Shown in pieces: positions 50,715-60,509 of a stretch of 64,000 nt of DNA. The stretch comes from Actinomycetospora chiangmaiensis DSM 45062 (GTDB taxonomy: Bacteria; Actinomycetota; Actinomycetes; Mycobacteriales; Pseudonocardiaceae): the NCBI RefSeq assembly GCF_000379625.1, contig NZ_KB903244.1:126268-190267 (forward strand), in the 5' to 3' direction. Position numbers and translations under genes: made by a program. The notes beneath the pieces are model-generated. The model did no database searches. It worked only from the letters and a program-made list of their open reading frames with translations, and had not been told where the DNA came from. The stretch's first letter is position 1, and each line of letters starts with the position of its first letter.

Positions 50715-51626
50715 ATGTCCTCCCAGGCGCCGCAGCCTCCCCTTCCCGACGACGGGTCCTCGCCGCTGGCGGCCCCGCCCCCGGACCCGGGACCCGCACC
50801 CGCCGTCGGGAACGCGCCGCAGGCCCCGCAGCACGCCGAGCAGCCGCGCCCGCACCCGACCGTGCGGCGCATCGCGCAGGGGCACGACCGGCGCCCGCCG
50901 GGCCGGCCGATGCGGCTGTGGCGCAAGCTGCTGATCTGGCTGCTCATGCCGCGTCGGGACCGCGGCTTCGGGTACGGCTTCGCCATCGAGGTGCTGTGGC
51001 CGGTGCTCATGGCCGTGGCGCGCTGGGACTTCCGCGGTGGCCGGCACCTGCCGAAGCAGGGCGGCGTGCTGCTGGCGGTCAACCACCTCTCGCACGTGGA
51101 CCCGATCGTGCTCGTGGCCTACTGCATGGCGCAGGGCCGCATCCCCCGGTTCCTCGCGATGAAGGAGCTGTGGGGCATGAAGGTGGTGGGCGCACCGCTG
51201 CGCGGCGGCCGGCACATCCCGGTCGACCGGAAGGCATCGGGCATCGAGGCCTACCGGGCCGCGGTCGAGGCCGTGAACCGTGGCGAGTGCGTGGTGGTCT
51301 ACCCCGAGGGTGGCTTCCCCTACGAGTCGGACGGGTGGCCGCAGAAGGCGCACACCGGGATCGCGCGGATGGCGCTGGCCACCGGCGCGCCGGTGATCCC
51401 GGTCGGGCAGTGGGGGGCGCACTTCCTGCTCCCGCCCCGGGCGAAGGTCGGGACCCTGGTCCCGCGCGCCACCCTGCGGGTGCTCGCCGGGGAGCCCGTG
51501 GACCTCGCCGACCTGGTCGGCAGACAGGGACAGCGCACGGCCCTGCAGCAGGCGACCGACCGGATCATGGGCCGGGTCACCGACGAGCTGGCGATCCTGC
51601 GCGGCGAGGTGCCGCCGAAGGACTGA
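50715..51626 (+). CDS. 1-acyl-sn-glycerol-3-phosphate acyltransferase family protein (303 aa)
   Basis: PlsC-type acyltransferase: NHLSHVDP (HX4D catalytic motif), the Arg in GGRHIPVDR, VVVYPEGG and the late GAPVIPVGQWGA. A long Pro/Ala-rich N-terminal extension (about 60 residues) contains an exact and a one-mismatch dispersed 14-mer. CATGAT lies 7 nt before ATG 50715, so leaderless initiation is likely; ATG 50703 is in frame. Confidence 0.9.
   Translation: MSSQAPQPPLPDDGSSPLAAPPPDPGPAPAVGNAPQAPQHAEQPRPHPTVRRIAQGHDRRPPGRPMRLWRKLLIWLLMPRRDRGFGYGFAIEVLWPVLMAVARWDFRGGRHLPKQGGVLLAVNHLSHVDPIVLVAYCMAQGRIPRFLAMKELWGMKVVGAPLRGGRHIPVDRKASGIEAYRAAVEAVNRGECVVVYPEGGFPYESDGWPQKAHTGIARMALATGAPVIPVGQWGAHFLLPPRAKVGTLVPRATLRVLAGEPVDLADLVGRQGQRTALQQATDRIMGRVTDELAILRGEVPPKD
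50743..50756 (+). repeat. Dispersed 14-mer TTCCCGACGACGGG
   Basis: Exact copy in the acyltransferase N-terminal extension (LPDDGS); a 13/14 copy in the opposite orientation follows at 50799-50812. Confidence 0.85.
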
Positions 51627-51639
51627 CCGCCGGAGAGCC

Positions 51640-52290
51640 TCAGCGAGGTCCGGCCTGGAGCCAGGTGAGTGCCGCCGCCACCCGGCGGTCGTGGCGCTCT
51701 CCGTCGAGATCGAGCTTGGTGAACAGGCTCGCGACGTGGGTCTCCACGGTCCGTCGCCCGACCACGAGGCGGTCCGCGATCGCCGCGTTGGACAAGCCCT
51801 CGGCCACGAGCCCGAGCACCTCGCGCTCGCGGTGGGTCAGCCGCGCGAGGCTCCCCTGCCGGTCCCGGTAGCGCACCAGCCGCTCGACGATCCCCGCGTC
51901 GATTGCGGTCCCGCCCCCGTGGATGCGGTGCAGGGCGGCGAAGAGCACCGGCGGGGAGTCGACCCGGTCCTTCAACAGGTAGCCGATGCCGCGTTCCCGC
52001 AGCTCGAGGAGCCGATCGGCCCAGGTGACGTCGTCGAACATGGACAGGGCGAGCAACCCGATGCCCGGGTCGAGCTCGTGGACCCGGCTCGCGACGACCA
52101 GTCCGGAGGCGTCGTCGGAACCGGGCTCGAGCCGGATGTCCAGGATCGCGGCATCCGGTCGCTCCCGCGCGACGATCTCCAGGAACTCCGACGCGGTGCC
52201 GGCATCGCCGATCACGTCGAACCCACCCGCCTCGAGCAGGTAGCGCAGGGCCGTCCGGAGGACGCCGTCCTCGAGCAGCGCTACCCGCAC
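51640..52290 (-). CDS. NarL/LuxR-family response regulator (216 aa)
   Basis: Receiver domain with acidic pair LLEDG, phospho-acceptor Asp in AAILDIRLE near residue 50, and Lys in YLLKDRV. The C-terminal LuxR HTH reads LTHREREVLGLVAEGLSNAAI then GRRTVETHVASLFTKL. GTG 52290 overlaps the kinase stop by 10 bp. Regulates unknown targets together with the preceding kinase. Confidence 0.93.
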   Translation of the reverse strand: MRVALLEDGVLRTALRYLLEAGGFDVIGDAGTASEFLEIVARERPDAAILDIRLEPGSDDASGLVVASRVHELDPGIGLLALSMFDDVTWADRLLELRERGIGYLLKDRVDSPPVLFAALHRIHGGGTAIDAGIVERLVRYRDRQGSLARLTHREREVLGLVAEGLSNAAIADRLVVGRRTVETHVASLFTKLDLDGERHDRRVAAALTWLQAGPR

Positions 52291-54101
52291 GGGATCGTCA
52301 CCACCAGGCACGTCCCACCGGTCGGGCCGTCGGCCACGGCGAGGTCCCCGCCGAGGGCACGGGCGCGGTCGCGGAGTCCGAGCAGCCCCGAACCCCCCTC
52401 CGGCGCGGCCCCACCCCGACCGTCGTCGGTCACCGCCATGCGCGCGGCGTCGCGCTCGACGCCGACCACGACGTGGACGTGGGTCGCCTCCGCGTGCCTG
52501 ACGACGTTGGTGAGGGCCTCCGCGGCGGTGTAGTAGAGCGCGCTCTCCACGTCCCGGGGCAGCCGCGTGTCCGGGATGTCGATCGTCGTCGGGACCCGCA
52601 GCCCCTCGGCGAGCCGCGCGAGGGCGGCCCGCAGACCCTCCTCGCTGAGCACCATCGGGTGGATGCCCCGGGCGATGTCGCGCAGGTCGCCCAGGGCCGT
52701 CCTGACCGTGTCCTGGGCCCGCTCGACCGCCGCGAGGACGTCGGGTCGGTCCCGGACCTGCAGCCGCACCGTCGACAGCGCTGCGGTCACCGCGACCAGC
52801 GGACCCTGGGCCCCGTCGTGCACCGCCCGTTCGAGACGCTGCCGTTCCTCCCTGGTCGCCGTGACGATCCGCTGCCGGGAGGCCTGCACCTCCGCGAGCT
52901 GCGCCCGGAGCCGATGGTGCAGGCGACCGTTCGCGAGGGCCAGCGCCCCGGCACCGACCGCGGCGGTCACCAGTTCCGGGTGGCGGCGCAGGAGCGGGTC
53001 GAGCACCAGCGCGGCCAACGGCTCCCCGTCGGCGTCGCGGAGTTCCACCCGCCACCCGTCGTCGGGAACGAGGGCGGGCGGCTCGTCGACCTCCTCGAAG
53101 CGGCCCTCGGACGGGTTCCAGTACGACAGCCGCAGTCCGGGGTCCCGGAGCGCCGTCCGCAACGCCTCGCTCACGGCGGCGGAGCCGGGCGTGCGCGTCG
53201 TCAGCTCGACGACGAGCGCCGCGACCGCCGCCCGCGCCGCCTGCCACCGGACGGCGACGACGAGGAACGCGATGGGCGTCGAGGCCACGGCGACCGCGAC
53301 GACGAGGAGGGAGAGGTCACGGACCGCGGCGGGCACGTCGACGAGCCGCACCCCGACGTAGGCGAGCCCGGCGACGGCGATACCGCCGGCGGCGCACGCG
53401 GGCGGGAGGATTTCCCGTCGATCCAGCCCGCGCGACCTGCGGACCTTCGCGCCGAGCAGCACGAGCAGGAGCGCGAAGCATGCCCCGAGGCCCGCGAACC
53501 ACCCGGTGGCCAGGGCCTCGTAGGTCCCCCGGTCCGGGTCCGCCACCACGGCGGGCCACACCGCGTCAGGCGGGAAGCCGGACCACTCGGGACGGCTGAG
53601 CGCGGCGAGAGCCGACGCCCCGCCGCACGCCCACACGCCGAGGACCACCAGGAACAGCTGCTCGTACCGCCGCTCGAGGCGCGAGTGCGGGTAGCGCAGC
53701 AGCGCGAGCGCTCCGAGGACGTACCAGAGCGGGCCGACGATCCCGGACAGCAGCGGGAGCGGGCCGACGCGCCACTCGTTGCTCCAGGAGAAGAGCCACA
53801 CCACGGCGACCGCGATGAGGAGACGGCCGGTGCCCGACTGCTGGTCGTCGAGCGCCAGGACGACGCCGGTGCTGCTGACGGCCATCGCGACGGCGACGGC
53901 GGCGACGTAGGTCAGTGGGTCGTACGCCGCGAGCGGGGCCAACCACCCCACCGCCACGGCGCCCGTCACCAGCGCCGTGAGGGAGGCGACGACCCCGGGC
54001 CGTGGGCACGCCCCCCGGACGTCGACGTGACCGGTGCCCATGGAGAGGATCACCGGGGTCGTCACCGAGGGCACCGTGTCAGTCGAGCGGGCGGCGGTCA
54101 T
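52281..54101 (-). CDS. NarL-type sensor histidine kinase (606 aa)
   Basis: About eight N-terminal membrane helices (residues 25-300) with no large external domain, then a GAF-like linker. HisKA_3 box REERQRLERAVHDGAQG lies near residues 415-430 with phospho-acceptor His; the N-box EALTNVVRHAEAT and G-box DDGRGG/GSGLLGLRDRA form the ATPase. ATG 54101. A VPDDGW in the linker (about residue 344) is encoded by an exact dispersed 14-mer. Signal unknown. Confidence 0.92.
   Translation of the reverse strand: MTAARSTDTVPSVTTPVILSMGTGHVDVRGACPRPGVVASLTALVTGAVAVGWLAPLAAYDPLTYVAAVAVAMAVSSTGVVLALDDQQSGTGRLLIAVAVVWLFSWSNEWRVGPLPLLSGIVGPLWYVLGALALLRYPHSRLERRYEQLFLVVLGVWACGGASALAALSRPEWSGFPPDAVWPAVVADPDRGTYEALATGWFAGLGACFALLLVLLGAKVRRSRGLDRREILPPACAAGGIAVAGLAYVGVRLVDVPAAVRDLSLLVVAVAVASTPIAFLVVAVRWQAARAAVAALVVELTTRTPGSAAVSEALRTALRDPGLRLSYWNPSEGRFEEVDEPPALVPDDGWRVELRDADGEPLAALVLDPLLRRHPELVTAAVGAGALALANGRLHHRLRAQLAEVQASRQRIVTATREERQRLERAVHDGAQGPLVAVTAALSTVRLQVRDRPDVLAAVERAQDTVRTALGDLRDIARGIHPMVLSEEGLRAALARLAEGLRVPTTIDIPDTRLPRDVESALYYTAAEALTNVVRHAEATHVHVVVGVERDAARMAVTDDGRGGAAPEGGSGLLGLRDRARALGGDLAVADGPTGGTCLVVTIPCG
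53055..53068 (-). repeat. Dispersed 14-mer TTCCCGACGACGGG
   Basis: Exact copy on the histidine-kinase coding strand, in the interdomain linker (VPDDGW). Confidence 0.85.
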
Positions 54102-54180
54102 CCGTGTGGGCACGGAGGTGCCTCCGGCCGTGAGCACTCATCCGTGCTCCGGCACGGACGAGTGCTCACGTGCGGAGCAC

Positions 54181-56121
<1,941 letters not shown>

Positions 56122-56330
56122 CCGCTGGCCTCCGCTTCGTCGCTTCTCCACTGGCTCCGGGCCCGAGGCAGCCCCTGTGCGCAGGGTCACGACGCCGGGC
56201 CCGGTGGAAGAACCCTGCCACGTCCGACGTGGCGGGGTCCCCTTCGTCCGGACGGCGTGTTCCCCGTGAGAGCGGAGTGCAACCCGTCACAGTGACCCCG
56301 GGACCGGTGTACCGATCACGAGGCCAGACT

Positions 56331-57866
56331 GTGATCGTGATCGATCGACTCCCGGCCGTCGCGGGCCGCCTCGGGCCGGTGTTCCGTGCCGCCGGCTTCA
56401 CCGTCGACGGCGTCGCGGAGGCGCTGGGCGCCGAGGCCGGGGCCGCCCTCGACCGGGGCGAGCCGGAACCCGCGAGGCGCTGCCTTCCCGACGACGGGCC
56501 GTTCCCCGTCCTGGTCCGCCTCTTCCTGCTCGCGGAGACGGTGACGCCCGGGGAGGCCGCCGCGGCGTTCGCCCCCGTGGCGCTGGACGAGCTCCTCGAC
56601 GCCGGGCTCCTGGGCCGCCGCGGCGACGGGGTGGTGGCCGGGCTGGACCTGCGCCCCCACGCCGACGAGCACGGCTCCTGGTGGGTGGTCTCGGATCTCG
56701 ACGGCGGCGAGGGCAAGGACGTCGAGCACGTGCTCGGGGCGGGCGCGGCGTCGATGTCGTTGGCGCGGGCGACGGTGCGCCGACCGGTCGGCACCCTGCT
56801 CGACCTCGGCGCCGGCTGCGGCGTGCAGACCCTGCACTGCTCGGGACACGCCACGACCCTCACGGCCACCGACGTGTCCGCCCGCGCGAACACCCTCGCC
56901 CGCGCGACGTTCGCGGTCTCCGGCGTCGACGCCGAGGTGCTCACCGGCCCGTGGTGGGAGCCGGTCGAGGGCCGCCGCTTCGACCAGGTCGTCTGCAACC
57001 CGCCGTTCGTCCCCGGCCCGCCCGCCGTCGAGCACGTCTACCGCGACTCCGGGCTCGGCGGCGACGGCGCCTCCGCCCTGCTCGTCTCCACCCTCCCCGC
57101 CTTCCTGACGCCGGGTGGGGTCGGTCAGCTGCTCGCCTCGTGGCTGATCACCGGCGCCGACCTGCAGGCGGCCGACGAGCCGGGCACCGGCTGGACCGCG
57201 CGGCCGCGGCAGTGGGTCGAGGAGGCCACGCGGGCGGCGGCGCCGGGCGGGCTGGACGCGTGGGTGGTGCAGCGTGACGTGGCCGACCCGGCGCTGCACG
57301 TCGGCACCTGGCTGCGCGACGCCGGCGTCGACCCGGCCTCCCCCGTCGGCCGCGCCCGGAGCGCCGAGTGGCTCGACTTCTTCGCCGCGCACGACGTGGT
57401 GGGGATCGGCTTCGGGTTCGTCACGCTGCGCCGGACGGCCGCGGGCGACGAGGGCACGGTCGTGTTGGAGGACATGCGCCAGGCGATCGGCGACCCGCTC
57501 GGCCCGGAGATCGAGGCGTGGCTGGACCGGGTGGCGTGGCTGCGGGGCCACGACCTGCTCGACGAGCCGCTCGTCGCCCCGCCGACCACGGCGCTGGAGC
57601 GCGGCTACACCGGCTCCGACGAGGGCTGGCGGCGGATCGGGGGCACGCTGGTGCGCCTCGACGGCCCGCAGTGGCGCCACGACCTCGACGAGCTCGGCGA
57701 GTCCCTGCTCGCCGGCTGCCGGGGCCACCTGCCCCTGGCCGACCTGCTGGAGCTGCTCGCGGTCGCCCACGGGCGTGACGCCGAGGAGCTCACCGCGGCC
57801 GCCCTGCCCGTCGTCCGGGACCTGTTCCTGCACGGGCTGCTGGTGCCGCGGGACGCGGCGCCGTGA
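56331..57866 (+). CDS. Class I SAM methyltransferase with NPPF motif (511 aa)
   Basis: An N-terminal helical domain (about residues 1-150, DUF7059-like) is followed by a Rossmann methyltransferase with TLLDLGAGCGVQTLHC and catalytic VVCNPPFVPGPP, which indicates methylation of an amide or exocyclic amine (RNA, DNA or protein Gln). A C-terminal winged-helix-like domain follows. GTG 56331; GTG 56337 also possible. Stop overlaps dtd start (GTGA). Substrate unknown. Contains an exact 14-mer near residue 51. Confidence 0.85.
   Translation: MIVIDRLPAVAGRLGPVFRAAGFTVDGVAEALGAEAGAALDRGEPEPARRCLPDDGPFPVLVRLFLLAETVTPGEAAAAFAPVALDELLDAGLLGRRGDGVVAGLDLRPHADEHGSWWVVSDLDGGEGKDVEHVLGAGAASMSLARATVRRPVGTLLDLGAGCGVQTLHCSGHATTLTATDVSARANTLARATFAVSGVDAEVLTGPWWEPVEGRRFDQVVCNPPFVPGPPAVEHVYRDSGLGGDGASALLVSTLPAFLTPGGVGQLLASWLITGADLQAADEPGTGWTARPRQWVEEATRAAAPGGLDAWVVQRDVADPALHVGTWLRDAGVDPASPVGRARSAEWLDFFAAHDVVGIGFGFVTLRRTAAGDEGTVVLEDMRQAIGDPLGPEIEAWLDRVAWLRGHDLLDEPLVAPPTTALERGYTGSDEGWRRIGGTLVRLDGPQWRHDLDELGESLLAGCRGHLPLADLLELLAVAHGRDAEELTAAALPVVRDLFLHGLLVPRDAAP
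56485..56498 (+). repeat. Dispersed 14-mer TTCCCGACGACGGG
   Basis: Exact copy in the NPPF-methyltransferase gene near residue 51 (LPDDGP). Confidence 0.85.
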
Positions 57867-58327
57867 GGGCCGTCGTCGCTCGGGTGACCGAGGCGTCGGT
57901 GACGGTCGACGGCACCGTCGTCGGGGCCCTCGACGGGCCGGGGCTGCTCGTCCTGCTCGGCGTGCACCGCGACGACCCGGGACGCGGGGACGAGCCGGTG
58001 ACGACGATGGCGCGCAAACTGCACGAGCTGCGCATCCTCGGGCCGGGCGAGCGCAGCGACGGGGAGTGGGTGCGCGAGGCGTCGTGCGCCGACACCGGCG
58101 CGGGACTGCTCGTCGTGAGTCAGTTCACGCTCTACGGCGAGACGCGCCGGGGACGACGACCCTCGTGGTCGGCGGCGGCGCCCGGCGAGGCGGCCGAGCG
58201 GGTCGTGGACGCCGTGGTGGAGGCCCTGCGGGCCCGCGGGGCGACGGTGGCCACGGGCACGTTCGGCGCGGACATGGCGGTGGCATCCGTGAACGACGGC
58301 CCCTTCACCGTGCTGGTGGAGGTCTGA
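57863..58327 (+). CDS. dtd: D-aminoacyl-tRNA deacylase (154 aa)
   Basis: Proofreading enzyme releasing D-amino acids from tRNA. Signature motifs SQFTLYGET near residue 90 and NDGPFT near 143 are intact; both are catalytic or cross-subunit motifs. GTG 57863 overlaps the methyltransferase stop by 4 bp, so the two are coupled. Confidence 0.95.
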   Translation: MRAVVARVTEASVTVDGTVVGALDGPGLLVLLGVHRDDPGRGDEPVTTMARKLHELRILGPGERSDGEWVREASCADTGAGLLVVSQFTLYGETRRGRRPSWSAAAPGEAAERVVDAVVEALRARGATVATGTFGADMAVASVNDGPFTVLVEV

Positions 58328-58495
58328 GGGGCCGGAGGTCGTGCTCCGTTGTGTCCCGATGACCGGAACCACGCGTCATCACCGTCACAAGCGGCTATCC
58401 GGAGGACGACCCGGGACGCGGGAACGATCGCGCGTCACCGCGCGTTCGACCATGTGACGCGGCGCGCCAGACCAGCGCTGCGCAGGGAGGATTCC

Positions 58496-59557
58496 ATGAC
58501 GGCGACACTCGCCCCGCAGACGTCTCGTTCCGACGTTCCTGCCGAGGCCGTCCTGCCCGAGTCGACCCCCGACGGCGACACCTCCGAGACCACCGTGCTG
58601 CAGACCGAGGCCGAGATCCAGAGCGACCTCGACGCCCAGAGCCCGGCCGCCGACCTCGTCCGTGTCTACCTCAACGGTATCGGAAAGACCGCGCTGCTGA
58701 CGGCCGCCGACGAGGTCGAGCTGGCGAAGCGCATCGAGGCAGGCGTCTTCGCGGCGCACCTCCTCGAGGACCCGACCGCCGAGATCGACCCCGAGCGGGC
58801 CAAGGACCTGCGGATGGTGGCGCGCGACGGCCGTCGCGCCCGCGCCCACCTCCTCGAGGCCAACCTGCGGCTCGTCGTCTCGCTGGCCAAGCGCTACACC
58901 GGCCGCGGGATGCCGCTGCTCGACCTCATCCAGGAGGGCAACCTCGGCCTCATCCGGGCCGTGGAGAAGTTCGACTACGCCAAGGGCTTCAAGTTCTCGA
59001 CCTACGCCACGTGGTGGATCCGCCAGGCCATCACCCGCGGCATGGCCGACCAGGCCCGCACCATCCGCCTGCCCGTCCACCTGGTCGAGCAGGTCAACAA
59101 GCTGGCCCGCATCAAGCGCGACCTGCACCAGACCCTCGGCCGTGAGGCCACCAACGAGGAGCTGGCCGAGGAGTCGGGCCTCGCGGTGGAGAAGGTGGCC
59201 GACCTGCTCGACCACAGCCGCGACCCGGTGAGCCTCGACATGCCGGTCGGGTCCGAGGAGGAGGCCCCGCTCGGGGACTTCATCGAGGACGCCGAGGCCA
59301 CCGACGCCGAGTCGACGGTGATCTCGGGCCTGCTGCACGACGACATGCGTCGGGTCATCGCCACGCTCGACGAGCGCGAGCAGAACGTCATCCGGCTGCG
59401 CTACGGCCTCGACGACGGGCAGCCGCGCACGCTCGACCAGATTGGCAAGCGCTTCGGCCTCTCCCGGGAGCGCGTCCGCCAGATCGAGCGCGAGGTCATG
59501 TCGAAGCTGCGCGAGGGCGACCGCGCGCGGCGGCTCAAGGCCTACGCGGCCAGCTGA
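58496..59557 (+). CDS. sigB: Group 2 RNA polymerase sigma factor SigB (353 aa)
   Basis: Lacks the long N-terminal extension of SigA. Region 1.2 [16 protein letters not shown], region 2 [16 protein letters not shown] and [14 protein letters not shown], region 4 [20 protein letters not shown] 58496 has GGGAGG 6 nt upstream. In mycobacteria sigB is close to sigA; here about 36 kb separates them. Followed by a terminator hairpin. Confidence 0.94.
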   Translation: MTATLAPQTSRSDVPAEAVLPESTPDGDTSETTVLQTEAEIQSDLDAQSPAADLVRVYLNGIGKTALLTAADEVELAKRIEAGVFAAHLLEDPTAEIDPERAKDLRMVARDGRRARAHLLEANLRLVVSLAKRYTGRGMPLLDLIQEGNLGLIRAVEKFDYAKGFKFSTYATWWIRQAITRGMADQARTIRLPVHLVEQVNKLARIKRDLHQTLGREATNEELAEESGLAVEKVADLLDHSRDPVSLDMPVGSEEEAPLGDFIEDAEATDAESTVISGLLHDDMRRVIATLDEREQNVIRLRYGLDDGQPRTLDQIGKRFGLSRERVRQIEREVMSKLREGDRARRLKAYAAS

Positions 59558-59946
59558 CACCCACCGCGACACCGGACGGCCGGTGCGGACCCCGAACGGG
59601 GTTCCGCATCGGCCGTTCGTCGTTCCGGGGCACCGTCCTCCGTGACGCCGCGCTCCGGAATCGAGTCATCAGTTCACGGACGGCCCGTCCGTCCGGTCGC
59701 TTGACCCCTCCGACCGGACAGGGGCATGCTCTCCTCGGCGCCCACGTGTGACGGGGCGCACGCCGGGACGGCGGTACCGCTGCCCGGCCACCGACACGGT
59801 GACCCTGCCCGGTCACCCGCGACGAGGGGCCGGGACGGCCGGGGGCCGTCCCGGTTCCTCTGCCCTGCAGCGCCGAGCCGTGACGTCAGCGGTGGCACAC
59901 GGCGGGCACCCGACGTCCGTCGCGCGCCACGCTCGCGGACGTGGCG
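59558..59946. other. Convergent intergenic region between sigB and lipoprotein gene
   Basis: About 390 bp between two gene ends. Apart from the terminator at 59576-59616 I see no convincing gene or repeat. Confidence 0.5.
59576..59616 (+). terminator. Terminator hairpin downstream of sigB
   Basis: ACGGCCG-TGCGGA-CCCCG pairs with CGGGG-TCCGCA-CGGCCGT, interrupted by small mismatches, AA loop, 19 nt after the sigB stop. Confidence 0.75.
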
Positions 59947-60453
59947 TCAGCGCACCTCGCCGGTGAGCACCACGCGCCGCTCCCCCAGGTCCGCGTCCAG
60001 CGGCAGCGCGAACGCCGGGTAGCGCAGCTCCCGGGTGCACGGCCCGGTGGAGGTCGACGTCTGCGTGACCCGCACGGTCACCGCCTCGGCCGTCTGCGCC
60101 ACGATCGTCGCCGCCGCCTCCGTGCACCCGCCGGCCCGGCCGTACACGCCGAGGGTCCGGGGGCCGGTGGTCCAGACGAGCGTCGGGAAGCCGGCCGGCA
60201 GACCCGTCGTCGTGACCCGGGCGGGATCGAGCGCGGTGCCGCCGGGCGGGGGCGAGGCGATCAGCGGGTCGTCCGGCACCGCGGGCGTCGACGTGCCGCC
60301 GGGCGGGGCCCCGGTGGGGACCGTCGCCGGTGAGGAGGCCGGCGGCTCCGCCCCCGAGGCCCCGGAGGCCCCCGAGGCCCCGTTCCCGGAGCCGCAGCCC
60401 GCGGCGAGCACCAGGGCGGCGGCGAGCATCACGATCATCGGCAGCGCACGCAT
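59947..60453 (-). CDS. Putative lipoprotein (168 aa)
   Basis: The N-terminal signal MRALPMIVMLAAALVLAAGC ends in a lipobox (LAAGC), giving a lipidated Cys at residue 20. It is followed by a GASGASGA and Pro/Ala-rich linker to about residue 70, then a small beta-rich domain with two further Cys (GGCTEA, GPCTRE) that may form a disulphide. ATG 60453. No family recognised; cell-surface location likely. Confidence 0.75.
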   Translation of the reverse strand: MRALPMIVMLAAALVLAAGCGSGNGASGASGASGAEPPASSPATVPTGAPPGGTSTPAVPDDPLIASPPPGGTALDPARVTTTGLPAGFPTLVWTTGPRTLGVYGRAGGCTEAAATIVAQTAEAVTVRVTQTSTSTGPCTRELRYPAFALPLDADLGERRVVLTGEVR

Positions 60454-60509
60454 CGTCGGCGATGGTGCCCGACCGGACGCCTCGGAGCCCTGCGCCTCAC
60501 CCGCACGGG

